Source: Phycisphaerales bacterium
GTDB taxonomy: Bacteria > Planctomycetota > Phycisphaerae > UBA1845
Direction: 5' to 3'
Length of the DNA stretch: 64,000 bases
Assembly (NCBI GenBank): GCA_013140575.1
Contig: JABFSN010000122.1
Coordinates: forward strand, 17,411-81,410
Shown: one piece after another, positions 17,509-26,081 of the stretch
Position numbering within the stretch: position 1 is the first letter of the stretch
Layout: the number at the start of each line of letters is the position of its first letter
Made by a program: the position numbers and the translations under genes
Notes under the pieces: generated by a model
What the model was told of the DNA's origin: nothing
Database searches by the model: none
Seen by the model: only the letters and a program-made list of their open reading frames with translations

Positions 17509-17579
17509 GTAGGGCGGGTTTCACCCGCCGTCGCATGGTGCCGTTCCGCCGGGCAAACGGCGGGTGAAATCCGCCCTAC
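17509..17579. repeat. 22-bp inverted repeat
   Basis: Arms at 17509-17530 and 17558-17579 pair with one mismatch around a 27-nt loop. One arm (GGGTGAAACCCGCCCTAC) recurs as a half-site near 3331-3348, downstream of yidC, so this is a dispersed family. Confidence 0.6.
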
Positions 17580-18054
17580 CACTGAAGCCACCGCTTGCGT
17601 GATTGGGTGATCACGACATTGCAATCGGCTGATCTGTTACGGGACTTTTTCCGACATGAACCCGCAGAAACGCAGCCGATGCCGGTGCCACGCCCGAATG
17701 CGACAGCAACCCACGCCTCATCAATTGATCATTTCCCGCGCCCCCGTTCGATCTACGCCCATCTGCAGCACCTGCGACCATCCTCCGCGGCGGCCTTCGC
17801 CGGCACGCTTGTATTCGACCCCCCCCCCGGCTTGTCGGACACCTGGTTTTCGCCGAAACTAACCCGTGTCGCGGCAGCGGGAACGTGCGTTCGGCCGGTT
17901 CGTTCGGGCCCGCCGGGTTTTGCCCGGGAGGTGACCGCCTGCCTTGCGACCCGTCGGCCGATGATCTACACTCCGGCGAGTGACCGCGACGCCGCGTTCG
18001 CCCCCGTGCGGTTCGGGGGCGGCCCGGAATCGTCAACCAGCGCGAGACACGACC

Positions 18055-18330
18055 ATGAAACGATCCTTGTGGCGGCGGCTGAAGGTCAAATTGGCCATCG
18101 TCGGCGGCGCCGGCGTCCTGCTGGTCAGCCCCGACCTGGGGTGCATCTCGCTCGGATTCAGCGGGCTGGCCAGTTCCACCAACTTCTGCTTCCTGTTCAA
18201 CTGCAACGAAGGGGCCATCGGCGGACTCATTGATTTCTGCGGCCCGACGCGGTTCCTCAGTTTTGTCGGCGGACCGCAAGCAGCGGCCGACAGCCCGCTT
18301 CTCGCGGATTGCCCGGATGAACAACCGTGA
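18055..18330 (+). CDS. Small exported protein 1 of a four-gene row
   Basis: A 91-residue protein from the ATG at 18055. It has a strongly basic start (MKRSLWRRLKVK), a hydrophobic segment (LAIVGGAGVLLVS) and then 'PDLGC', a weak lipobox-like site. The remainder is short and Gly/Phe/Cys-containing, with no family recognised. The next three small genes follow on the same strand and share the layout of basic start, hydrophobic segment and cysteine, so they may be paralogous lipoproteins. Function unknown. Confidence 0.5.
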   Translation: MKRSLWRRLKVKLAIVGGAGVLLVSPDLGCISLGFSGLASSTNFCFLFNCNEGAIGGLIDFCGPTRFLSFVGGPQAAADSPLLADCPDEQP

Positions 18331-18370
18331 GCGCGGCGACAATCGTTTATCGAACGCGGAGAAATGAACC

Positions 18371-18661
18371 ATGAAGACGGAAACGCGGTCGCGAACGAAA
18401 ACCATCGGGCGGGCCATTCGCATGGTGGCGGCCGGCACCATTGTTTTTCAACTGGGCCTGCTGCCCTCCTGCCGCGGACTTCTGACCGTGTTCAACCCCT
18501 GCGGCACGATCTTCGGGTTCTGCCAGCAGGAAGATCTCGACATCCTCCTTTCGGAGAACCTTCCGAATTTCGATCTCGATCCGACCTGCACCATCCCCTT
18601 CGCCACCGGACCGGATTGTGCCGGCGGGCCCATTTGGCCGACCCCCGGACCCCGACCGTAG
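18371..18661 (+). CDS. Small lipoprotein-like protein 2
   Basis: A 96-residue protein from the ATG at 18371, 40 nt after gene 1. A basic N-terminus (MKTETRSRTKTIGRAIR) and a hydrophobic stretch end in 'LGLLPSC', a plausible lipobox. The mature part contains 'NPCGTIFGFCQQEDLDILL' and ends in a Pro-rich tail. No family recognised. Confidence 0.5.
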   Translation: MKTETRSRTKTIGRAIRMVAAGTIVFQLGLLPSCRGLLTVFNPCGTIFGFCQQEDLDILLSENLPNFDLDPTCTIPFATGPDCAGGPIWPTPGPRP

Positions 18662-18706
18662 CGGTGTCGCGGTCGGCGCGTGCGACCGTCGTTCGGATCC
18701 AGGTAA

Positions 18707-18871
18707 ATGCACGTGAATCGGCGACGACGATTTCGCTTGATCCTGACCATCCTCTGCGGTAGTACATTACCCCAGTTGGGCGGCTGCGTCGCCGCGGTCG
18801 TTCCCGCGGCGCTGGCCATCGGCGAACAGGTGTTCTTCCAGCGGCTGCTCGCGCAGCTCGGTTTGTTTTAG
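18707..18871 (+). CDS. Small lipoprotein-like protein 3 (54 aa)
   Basis: A 54-residue frame from the ATG at 18707 to the TAG at 18869. It reads MHVNRRRRFRLILTILCG at the start, then 'LPQLGGC', a good lipobox, and a short mature part ending 'RLLAQLGLF'. It is 45 nt after gene 2. The 'QLGGC' motif is shared with gene 4, which supports a real gene despite the length. Confidence 0.5.
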   Translation: MHVNRRRRFRLILTILCGSTLPQLGGCVAAVVPAALAIGEQVFFQRLLAQLGLF

Positions 18872-18886
18872 AATTCGGAATCAAGC

Positions 18887-19084
18887 ATGAAACACCACGT
18901 CCGTTTCCTCCGGCAGGTCACGCGGATCGGATTCGTCGCCGTCGCGGCCATGCCGTTGATGCAACTCGGCGGCTGTTCTCTGTTCCAGCCCGGGCGGATC
19001 GCGTTCATCACCGTAAACGCACTGCTGACGCCCATCTCGGAAATCATCTTCGACGTGCTCACCTCGGTGGCCGGCGCCGCCTGA
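18887..19084 (+). CDS. Small lipoprotein-like protein 4
   Basis: A 65-residue protein from the ATG at 18887, 15 nt after gene 3. The start is basic (MKHHVRFLRQVTR), the hydrophobic segment 'IGFVAVAAMPLM' leads to 'QLGGC' (lipobox), and the mature part 'FITVNALLTPISEIIFDVLT' is amphipathic. With gene 3 it shares the signal-peptide layout and the lipobox, so the two are probably paralogues. No known family. Confidence 0.55.
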   Translation: MKHHVRFLRQVTRIGFVAVAAMPLMQLGGCSLFQPGRIAFITVNALLTPISEIIFDVLTSVAGAA

Positions 19085-19543
19085 TTCCGGAGTTGATCCC
19101 CGCCGACAATGCGTCGCCGATCAACACCGGACTGCGGCCCGATCGCTCGCCAGCCCAAAAAGAAAACACCGAACCGCCCTTTCGGGATCGGTCCGGTGCT
19201 TTCCGGAGGGGAAAAGCTCTCAGCTCATCCGATGCGTCGTGACCGGTGCGAGTCGGTTCGCGGCACAAGTGTTTTGTCCACCAATTCCGTTTTAGGTCGC
19301 GCAATGGGGCAAGACAAATCGCTTCCAACCCCGGTCGCAACTTCCGAGCGAAAACGACCGGCGGCGGCGGCGCTGCGAACTCCTTAACTATCGGTTGATA
19401 ATAAGGTTGCGATTACAAAAAAAACGGGCGAGGGAACTTGTCGAACCTTCTCAATTGCGACAAACCGCCGCCCGGTTGGCGGTTCCCGCCACCGTTTCGG
19501 CCTGAATCGACATCTCCGAATATCCGAATATCCGGATAGATCG
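19085..19543. other. Convergent intergenic region, no gene seen
   Basis: About 460 bp between the small-lipoprotein row and the convergent EF-G-like gene. It holds the hairpin at 19167-19198 and a GAATATCC direct repeat at 19517-19533. No gene is supported. Confidence 0.55.
19156..19198 (-). terminator. Terminator hairpin, best read on the minus strand
   Basis: CACCGAACCG (19167-19176) and CGGTCCGGTG (19189-19198) pair with one mismatch, extended by CCC/GGG. On the minus strand the stem is followed by TTTTCTTTTT. It could end the EF-G-like transcript, whose stop is about 350 nt upstream. On the plus strand only CTTTCC follows. Confidence 0.55.
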
Positions 19544-21568
19544 CTAATGCCCCGATTCCGCCGCCTTGGCCTTCTGGTGTTCGTCGATGATCCGCTGTTG
19601 CACGTTGGACGGCACCTGCTCGTAATGTGACAATTCCATCACAAAACTGCCCTGGCCGCCGGAAACGCTGGACAGGCGCGAATGGTAGTCGGACATTTCC
19701 GACAATGGCACTTTGCCGTGCAGCATGGCCATCTGCCCGGGCAACATCTCCTGCCCCTCGACGCGGCCGCGGCGGGAGGCCATGTCGCCCTGCAGGTCGC
19801 CCAAGTTGGCCATGGGGGCCGTCACTTCGACGTTGACGATGGGCTCCAGGAACACGGGCTTGGCCTTCATGAACGCCTCCCTGAAGGCGCCTCGGCCGGC
19901 GATTTGAAACGCGATGTCCTTGCTGTCGACGGCGTGGGTCTTGCCGTCGGTCAACTCGACCTGCACGTCCACAATCGGATAACCGGCCAATACGCCGTCA
20001 TGGAGCTGGGCCTGAATGCCCTTGTCGACGCTGACGCGGAACGGTCCGTCGATGGCCCCGCCGAAAATCTTGTCGACGAACTCATAACCCTCGCCGCGCG
20101 GTTTGGGGTGCAGGTTGATGACCACCTTGCCGTATTGGCCGGAGCCGCCAGTTTGTTTCTTGTGGGTGTACTCCACATCGCGGGCGCTGCCGGTGATGGT
20201 CTCGCGATAGGGGATGCGCGGCGGCCGGGTTTCGACCTCGACTTTGTAGTGGGACACGAGGCGTTGCAACATGGTCCGCAGGTGCAGATCGCCGATGCCG
20301 CGGATGACCGATTCGTGCGTCGCGGCGTGGTACTCCAGGATGAAACAGGGGTCTTCCTCCATGTAGCGCTTGAACGCGGAGCCGATCTTGTCCTCATCGC
20401 CGCGGGCCTTGGGGTTGATGGCCAGCGAGAACATGGGCGTGGGCATGGGCACGGTCGCGATCCGTCCGCCGGTCTTGGTGAACACCACATCGCCCACGTG
20501 CACATCGAGCTTGGCCAGGGCGACGATGTCGCCCGCGACGGCCTCCTGCATATCCTTCTGCTCGGCCCCGCTCATGCGGTGCAACTGACCGGGGCGCATT
20601 CCCTTGCGCTCCTTCAGCGTGCAGATGGTCACGTCGGACTTGAGCGTGCCGTGGAAGATGCGGACCAGCGCGTATTTGATGTGCGTGCGGTCGTCGCTGC
20701 CGACCTTGAAGACCAATCCGACCAGCGCCCCGGCCGGGTCGGGCTGAATCTCTTCATTCGCGCCATCCTCCGTGACCAGCACGCGCTGCTTGCCCGCGAC
20801 GGGACTGGGACACAGAGATGTGACCGTGTTCAGGAATTCGCCGATCCCCACGGCGGTGCGCGATGCGGTGAACACGATGGGCATCAGTTCGCCGCGGGCG
20901 ACGGCTTTGGGTGCGAACTTGGCGGCCTCGGCCTCGGCGACGTCGCCGCCCAGATAGCGCTCCATCAACGCGTCGTCGGCGCCGACGATGGCTTCGATCG
21001 CGGCCGTGCGGGCCGCGCCGACATCGCCGAAATCCGGCTCGCCCGAGCCGGTCATCACGTCGATCACGCCCTTGCCGTTGTTGGTCGGCAGATTCACCGG
21101 CAGGCACATCGCGCCGAACGACGATTGAATGCTCTCCACCACCTCCGGCAGGTTCACGTTCTCGCCGTCGATCTTGTTGACGACGAACATGACGGCCAAG
21201 CCGTAGCCCTTGGCCCGCTCGAACATTTTGCGGGTGTTGACCTCGACGCCGGCCGTGGCGGACACGACCAGGACGGCCGTCTCCACGGCGCCCAGGGCCG
21301 GGATGGCCTGCCCGCAGAAATCGGGCGAGCCGGGGGTGTCGATGAGGTTGATTTGCGTGTCGCCGCGGTTGAAGGTGCAGATGGCCGCCTGCAGCGAACA
21401 CTGCTTTTCCTTTTCCTCGGCCGTGAAGTCCAGGGCGCAGGTTCCATCGGTGATGGCGCCAAGGCGTTTGAGGAGGCCGGCTTCGAGCAGACAGGCCTCG
21501 GCCAATGACGTTTTCCCGGCGCCGGTATGCCCGACGAACGCGATGTTACGGATGTTTTCCGGTTTCAA
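19544..21568 (-). CDS. Elongation factor G-like translational GTPase
   Basis: A 674-residue EF-G paralogue (FusA2-like), slightly shorter than canonical EF-G. GTPase motifs: G1 'GHTGAGKT' (13-20), G3 'DTPG' (77-80), G4 'NKID' (131-134). Domain II, the two ferredoxin-like domains and domain IV ('RETITGSARDVEYTHKKQTG') follow in order, ending 'YEQVPSNVQQRIIDEHQ'. Such paralogues may act in ribosome recycling or in translation under special conditions. The gene is not in a str operon (no rpsL, rpsG or tuf nearby), which supports a paralogue rather than the main EF-G. The start at 21568 is the natural N-terminus for the family. Confidence 0.87.
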   Translation of the reverse strand: MKPENIRNIAFVGHTGAGKTSLAEACLLEAGLLKRLGAITDGTCALDFTAEEKEKQCSLQAAICTFNRGDTQINLIDTPGSPDFCGQAIPALGAVETAVLVVSATAGVEVNTRKMFERAKGYGLAVMFVVNKIDGENVNLPEVVESIQSSFGAMCLPVNLPTNNGKGVIDVMTGSGEPDFGDVGAARTAAIEAIVGADDALMERYLGGDVAEAEAAKFAPKAVARGELMPIVFTASRTAVGIGEFLNTVTSLCPSPVAGKQRVLVTEDGANEEIQPDPAGALVGLVFKVGSDDRTHIKYALVRIFHGTLKSDVTICTLKERKGMRPGQLHRMSGAEQKDMQEAVAGDIVALAKLDVHVGDVVFTKTGGRIATVPMPTPMFSLAINPKARGDEDKIGSAFKRYMEEDPCFILEYHAATHESVIRGIGDLHLRTMLQRLVSHYKVEVETRPPRIPYRETITGSARDVEYTHKKQTGGSGQYGKVVINLHPKPRGEGYEFVDKIFGGAIDGPFRVSVDKGIQAQLHDGVLAGYPIVDVQVELTDGKTHAVDSKDIAFQIAGRGAFREAFMKAKPVFLEPIVNVEVTAPMANLGDLQGDMASRRGRVEGQEMLPGQMAMLHGKVPLSEMSDYHSRLSSVSGGQGSFVMELSHYEQVPSNVQQRIIDEHQKAKAAESGH

Positions 21569-22123
21569 TGGGGCGATCTCCAGATACCCACGAGACGCGC
21601 TCTACACACGCCCCATCATGGTGGGGCACTCGACCATTCACGTCGCGACGGCGTGGCCACTCGAGCGTGGACCATGCCACGCGGCGGCGCCAATTGCGAT
21701 GGGATGACCGCGGGTGTTCGGCATGGCCACGCGAGCGTGGGCCATGCCACCCGACACGGAAATCGTGAAACATCCCGCACGCCGAATCGACGCCCCCATC
21801 GCTGAAGCGATGGGGCACCCGACCGATGCCCATCGCGAGTACGATGGGCCACGCAATGACCGTCTCCCATCCCCGACAAGGGTGGGGCGCCCGGCCAATC
21901 GAACGCTACCGGGACAGAATAACGGAACGATGGGCAACGTCCAAGGGGCGAGTCGACGGTGGGGATCGTCCGTGGCGTGGTGTGTGGGTACTCGACTCGG
22001 GATTGGCCCCGGATTCGGGTCCGGCGTTCTGATGCCCGTGCGTGATGCACGACTGGCGGGGGCCGCCTTGTGGGGGTACGCTGGCGGTGATTCAATCATT
22101 TTACGCAATGAGGCCCGCGAATC
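21569..22123. other. Intergenic region with hairpin repeats, no gene seen
   Basis: About 555 bp. It contains one and a half units of the GGCATGGCCACGC hairpin family (about 21650-21760), the same unit that forms the array at 25.6 kb, including the linking text GCGATGGGATGACCGCGGGTG. The rest has no supported gene. Confidence 0.55.
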
Positions 22124-22330
22124 ATGACGCCCGACGAGCCGCGAATGGACCGCACGCACCTTTCCGTCGGGTCGCTCGACGACAACGACGCTCGCACGTA
22201 TTGGCGGTCGCGGACGCCGCTGGAGCGGCTCGAGGCGTTGGAATTCCTGCGGCAGGTGATGTATGGCTACGATCCGGTTGCCGACCGACTTCAAAGAGTT
22301 CTTGAAGTTGTTGAACTCGGCGCACGCTGA
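22124..22330 (+). CDS. Small protein paired with a nucleotidyltransferase
   Basis: A 68-residue soluble protein with the pattern 'SLDDNDARTYWRSRTPLERLEALEFLRQVMYGYDP', recalled as a common partner encoded directly upstream of minimal nucleotidyltransferase genes. It overlaps the next gene by 68 nt (22263-22330), a tight coupling typical of toxin-antitoxin-like pairs. A partner role for the nucleotidyltransferase is inferred. The partner itself is truncated here, so the locus is probably not functional. Confidence 0.55.
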   Translation: MTPDEPRMDRTHLSVGSLDDNDARTYWRSRTPLERLEALEFLRQVMYGYDPVADRLQRVLEVVELGAR

Positions 22331-22482
22331 ATACCTCGTCGTGGGGGGCTACGCCGTGGCGATTCACGGGCATCCCCGAGCCACGGGCGATTTGGACGTC
22401 TGGGTTGCGACGACCGCCGAGAATCTGGAACGGATCGTGACGGTTTTGGAGGGATTCGGATGGTGCGCATGCCCGAGCCGGT
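22263..22482 (+). pseudogene. Truncated nucleotidyltransferase (MNT/AbiEii-like)
   Basis: The first 70 or so residues match a small nucleotidyltransferase: 'DFKEFLKLLNSAHAEYLVVGGYAVAIHG' with the GG motif, and 'RATGDLDVWVATT' with the DxD metal motif. After 'VLEGFGW' similarity stops, and the open frame continues to 22760 only as a shadow of the restriction enzyme gene. The C-terminal half of the family is missing, so this is a broken gene. The break lies within about 70 bp of the MmeI-like gene, suggesting that acquisition of that gene disrupted this locus. Confidence 0.6.
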
Positions 22483-22549
22483 TGCATGCTCCAGTTGATT
22501 ATCCGCGAGCGTACGGCATGATTGCAACGAATAGAGGAACACGCTGGCC

Positions 22550-25360
22550 GTGCGGGCGCAGTGCAGAGGGCCAGGCGGAGCCGAATCCTTGCAACTTTCC
22601 TGGAATGAAATCCGTCAGCGATCCGTCACGTTTGCCCGAGAATGGTCCGGCGCGACGCGGGAGCGAGCGGAGGCCCAGACCTTTTGGAACGAATTCTTCA
22701 GCGTCTTCGGTATTCGCCGCCGAACAGTTGCCGCCTTCGAGGAGCCGGTCCGCGGCCTGACCGGGACGTTCGAATTCATCGACCTATTCTGGAAGGGTAA
22801 GCTCCTCGCCGAACACAAGTCCCGCGGCGGAAGCCTGTTGAGGGCCCATTGCCAGGCCGTCGACTACATTCAACGCCTGCACGACGACGCCCGTAGCGAC
22901 GAAGTTCCGCGCTACGTCATCGTTTCGGATTTCGCGCGGATCGCCCTCCACGATCTGGAGGCAGAAGACGCGGAGCACCGTAGCATCGAATTCGCACTTG
23001 CGGATTTTCCGAACCAAGTCCGCCATTTTGCCTTCATCGCCGGTTACGAAACCCTTCGCCTTGATGAGGAGGATCCCGCAAATTTCCGGGCGACGGAGTT
23101 GCTGGCCAACCTCCACGATCGGCTCGAGGACGGCGGCTACACCGGTCACGATCTTCAGCGATTCATGGTTCGCATCCTCTTCTGCCTCTTCGCGGAGGAC
23201 ACGGGTATATTCGAACCCGATATGTTCCGGCACTTCATCCTCAACCGCACGCGGGAAGACGGTTCGGACACGGGCGCACAACTGAATCGCCTCTTCGAAG
23301 TGCTCAATCAGTTGCCCGAAGTGCGCCAGGCAAATCTCGATGAGGACCTCGTCTCGCTTCCGTTCGTCAACGGTGAGCTGTTCGCCGAACGCCTGAGCTT
23401 CGCGGACTTCAATCGCGGGATGCGAACCGCTCTTCTGGAGTGCTGCCGCTTCCGTTGGGAGAAAATCAGCCCCGCGGTCTTCGGTTCGCTCTTTCAGAAC
23501 ATCATGCAGCCGCGCCAGCGGCGGCAGATCGGCGCCCACTACACGTCCGAGCGCGACATCATGAAGCTCATTCGCTCGTTATTCCTCGACGATCTGCGAA
23601 CGGAGTTTGAGTCCATTCGCCGGGATCGCCGGGCGCTGGCGATGTTTCATCGACGCCTCGGCGAAATCCGCATGATCGATCCGGCCTGCGGCTGCGGCAA
23701 TTTCCTCGTCATTGCGTACCGCGAGCTGCGCCGGCTGGAACTCGACGTGATCCAAGCCCGATTCGGAGACAACCCATCGGAGGGCGACATCCGCGGCGAG
23801 GCGCGGCTCAACGTAAGCCAGTTTCACGGAATCGAGATTGAAGAATGGGCGGTGCGCATCGCGGAGGTGGCCATGTGGCTCATGGACCACCAGATGAACG
23901 CGGAGTTGTTCGCGCGATTCGCCCAGGTAAAGGCCACGACCCCGCTTGTCCGCTCGCCCCGTACGGTGCATACCAACGCCCTTCGCATCGACTGGAACGA
24001 AGTGCTGCCCGCGGAGCAATGCACGTACATTCTCGGCAATCCGCCGTTTGTGGGTAAGAAGGCGCGCAACCCGTCGCAGATTGCGGACATGCAGCATGTG
24101 TTCGGCGGGAACTCCGGTTCGGGCACTTTGGATTACGTCTGCTGTTGGTATGCCATCGCCTTGAAATACATGCGCCGGAACCCGGCCGTCCGCGCCAGCT
24201 TCGTTTCGACAAACTCGATTACTCAAGGCGAACAGGCAGGCATTTTGTGGCCATTGCTCTTTGGAGGCGGTCTCTCGATTGGCTTCGCACATCGAACATT
24301 CGCGTGGGTGAGCGAAGCGAGAGGAGGAGCGCATGTACACGTTGTGATCATCGGGTTTTCCATCGAGGATACCGGCCCGAAATTCATCTGGGAGTACGAT
24401 GCGGACCCGGAGCGCCCGGTGCGATCTCCGGTTCCTTTCATCGGACCGTACCTGGTGTCGGCCAGATCCGTTCTTCCCAATCGAACTCGCCCGATAAGCC
24501 GCGTCCCGGCAATGAAATTCGGCAACATGCCGAATGACGATGGCAATCTTCTTCTCGAGACACGGGATGCGTGCGACGAGATAGTCGAGTCCTGCCCGGA
24601 AGCCGCACCGTTCATTCGCGAGATTATCTGTGCGCGAGAATTTCTAAATGGCAAACGGCGCTGGTGTCTCTGGTTGGTCGATGCTCCACCGGCGATGATT
24701 CGCCGGTGTCTGCCGATACGGCGTCGAGTCGAGGCGGTTCGTCGTTATCGATCCGTGAGTAATAGAATGACGACGCGATCGCTCGCCGAATCACCGGCGC
24801 TATTTGGCGAACTGCGACAGCCGACGTCGCGATACGTCCTCATCCCTCGACATAGTTCGGAGAAACGCGCATACGTTCCCATGAGTTATTTCGACGCGGA
24901 TGTAATCGCTCATGACAGCTGCTTGACGCTGCCCAATGCCAGCCTGTACCACTTCGGCGTTCTTTCTTCCGCCATGCACATGGCCTGGGTTCGGCAAGTT
25001 TGTGGCCGCTTGGAATCGCGATACCGCTACTCCGCCAAACTCGTCTACAACAACTACCCTTGGCCGACGGACGTGACCGACGCACAACGGCGGCGGGTTG
25101 CGGAGCTTGGACAGGCCGTGCTCGATGCCAGATCGCAGCACCCCGACGCCACGCTGGCTGACCTGTACGATCCCGATGCCATGCCCCCGGCCCTGCGTCG
25201 AGCCCACGATCGCCTGGATCGGGCCGTGGATGCGTGCTACCGCCGCCAGCCCTTTGATTCGGAGCGACAGCGCCTTGAACACCTGTTTGAACTCTACGAG
25301 CAGTTGGTCTCGCCGCTGGTTCCGGTAACTCGCCGTGCTCGCCCGAAGCGGCGAGCCTGA
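22550..25360 (+). CDS. MmeI-like (type IIL) restriction-methylation enzyme
   Basis: A 936-residue single-chain restriction endonuclease/adenine methyltransferase. The N-terminal nuclease carries the exact D-x9-E-x-K pattern of MmeI-type enzymes: D78, E88, K90 in 'FIDLFWKGKLLAEHK'. A helical spacer follows, then the methyltransferase: motif I 'DPACGCGNF' (377-385) and catalytic 'NPPF' (497-500) in 'ILGNPPFVGKK'. The target-recognition region lies towards the C-terminus. These enzymes methylate one strand and cut at a distance, and need no separate subunits. The start may be the GTG at 22550 or the TTG at 22589; both keep the nuclease motif. Codon use is visibly more A+T-rich than in purD or glyA, a sign of transfer. 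Confidence 0.83.
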   Translation: MRAQCRGPGGAESLQLSWNEIRQRSVTFAREWSGATRERAEAQTFWNEFFSVFGIRRRTVAAFEEPVRGLTGTFEFIDLFWKGKLLAEHKSRGGSLLRAHCQAVDYIQRLHDDARSDEVPRYVIVSDFARIALHDLEAEDAEHRSIEFALADFPNQVRHFAFIAGYETLRLDEEDPANFRATELLANLHDRLEDGGYTGHDLQRFMVRILFCLFAEDTGIFEPDMFRHFILNRTREDGSDTGAQLNRLFEVLNQLPEVRQANLDEDLVSLPFVNGELFAERLSFADFNRGMRTALLECCRFRWEKISPAVFGSLFQNIMQPRQRRQIGAHYTSERDIMKLIRSLFLDDLRTEFESIRRDRRALAMFHRRLGEIRMIDPACGCGNFLVIAYRELRRLELDVIQARFGDNPSEGDIRGEARLNVSQFHGIEIEEWAVRIAEVAMWLMDHQMNAELFARFAQVKATTPLVRSPRTVHTNALRIDWNEVLPAEQCTYILGNPPFVGKKARNPSQIADMQHVFGGNSGSGTLDYVCCWYAIALKYMRRNPAVRASFVSTNSITQGEQAGILWPLLFGGGLSIGFAHRTFAWVSEARGGAHVHVVIIGFSIEDTGPKFIWEYDADPERPVRSPVPFIGPYLVSARSVLPNRTRPISRVPAMKFGNMPNDDGNLLLETRDACDEIVESCPEAAPFIREIICAREFLNGKRRWCLWLVDAPPAMIRRCLPIRRRVEAVRRYRSVSNRMTTRSLAESPALFGELRQPTSRYVLIPRHSSEKRAYVPMSYFDADVIAHDSCLTLPNASLYHFGVLSSAMHMAWVRQVCGRLESRYRYSAKLVYNNYPWPTDVTDAQRRRVAELGQAVLDARSQHPDATLADLYDPDAMPPALRRAHDRLDRAVDACYRRQPFDSERQRLEHLFELYEQLVSPLVPVTRRARPKRRA

Positions 25361-25362
25361 AC

Positions 25363-25515
25363 ATGAGGAGAGCCGATTCGGAATTGACCGTTAGCGACAG
25401 GCGGGACACGCCGCAGGTGCCAGCGGCGGCTGCGTGGGGCGTCGCGGCGGGCGCCGTGCTGCTGGCGACGATCGGGACGCTGGGGGTTGGGCGGCGTCGG
25501 GCGCGGATGGCGTGA
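25363..25515 (+). CDS. Possible 50-aa single-span membrane peptide
   Basis: A 50-residue frame beginning 2 nt after the restriction enzyme stop. It has a hydrophilic N-terminus, one membrane segment (WGVAAGAVLLATIGTLGVG) and a basic end (RRRARMA), a shape also seen in C-terminal sorting signals. There is no family match. It may be translated by coupling from the upstream gene, or may be chance. Confidence 0.3.
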   Translation: MRRADSELTVSDRRDTPQVPAAAAWGVAAGAVLLATIGTLGVGRRRARMA

Positions 25516-25590
25516 TCGGGCCGGCGCATGCGGCTGCGAGCGGCGTCGGTTGTCGGGCGTTTCGGAGAATCGATGGATCTCAACGACGTC

Positions 25591-26058
25591 CGCGGGCGTT
25601 CGGCATGGCCACGCAAGCGTGGGCCATGCCACCCGAGGCGCGGATTGCGACGCGATGACCGCGGGTGTACGGCATGGCCACGCAAGCGTGGGCCATGCCA
25701 CCCGAGGCGCGGATTGCGACGCGATGACCGCGGGTGTACGGCATGGCCACGCAAGCGTGGACCATGCCACCCGGGGGCGCGGATTGCGATGGGATGACCG
25801 CGGGTGTACGGCATGGCCACGCGAGCGTGGACCATGCCACCCGGGGGCGCGGATTGCGATGGGATGACCGCGGGTGTTCGGCATGGCTACGCAAGCGTGG
25901 GCCATGCCACCCGAGGCGCGGATTGCGATGGGATGACCGCGGGTGTACGGCATGGCCACGCAAGCGTGGACCATGCCACCCGAGGCGCGGATTGCGACGC
26001 GATGACCGCGGGTGTACGGCATGGCCACGCGAGCGTGGGCCATGCCACCCGGGGGCGC
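25591..26058. repeat. Tandem array of seven hairpin units (69-70 bp)
   Basis: Hairpins beginning GGCATGGCCACGC start at 25602, 25671, 25740, 25810, 25880, 25949 and 26018, with spacings of 69, 69, 70, 70, 69 and 69. Each folds as GGCATGGCCACGC-RA-GCGTGGRCCATGCC with one bulge. The linker contains GCGCGGATTGCGA and GATGACCGCGGGTGT. Loop (AA/GA) and stem substitutions keep the fold. Single related copies occur near 21.7 kb and 27.5 kb. The array ends 24 bp before the purD start. Confidence 0.85.
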
Positions 26059-26081
26059 GAGTCGAAACACGGAATCGGATC

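Larger units (their letters stand above)
17120..18054. other. Repeat-rich intergenic region, no gene seen
   Basis: After the MITE pair come a CCCTCTCCCT/AGGGAGAGGG hairpin followed by GTTTTG (17170-17197), the second copy of the 14.5-kb repeat (17227 on), a 28-bp tandem array, a perfect 17-bp hairpin, and a 22-bp inverted repeat. The last 450 bp before 18055 hold a GC-rich leader with no supported gene. Confidence 0.55.

Noticed and set aside
19682..21508. A 608-codon plus-strand open frame antisense to the EF-G-like gene
   Set aside because: High GC content removes stop codons on the opposite strand; its product is Gly/His/Asp/Ala-rich with no family, while the minus-strand product is a complete EF-G-like protein.
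25591..26058. The hairpin array considered as a CRISPR array
   Set aside because: The whole 69-70-bp unit is repeated, with no variable spacers, and no cas genes are near.
25734..26081. An open frame that extends purD upstream through the hairpin array, and long minus-strand frames (25294-26401) across the same array
   Set aside because: The repeat unit is 69-70 bp, so frames stay open by chance; the predicted peptides are repeats of HGHASVDHATRG type with no family, and purD starts naturally at 26082.
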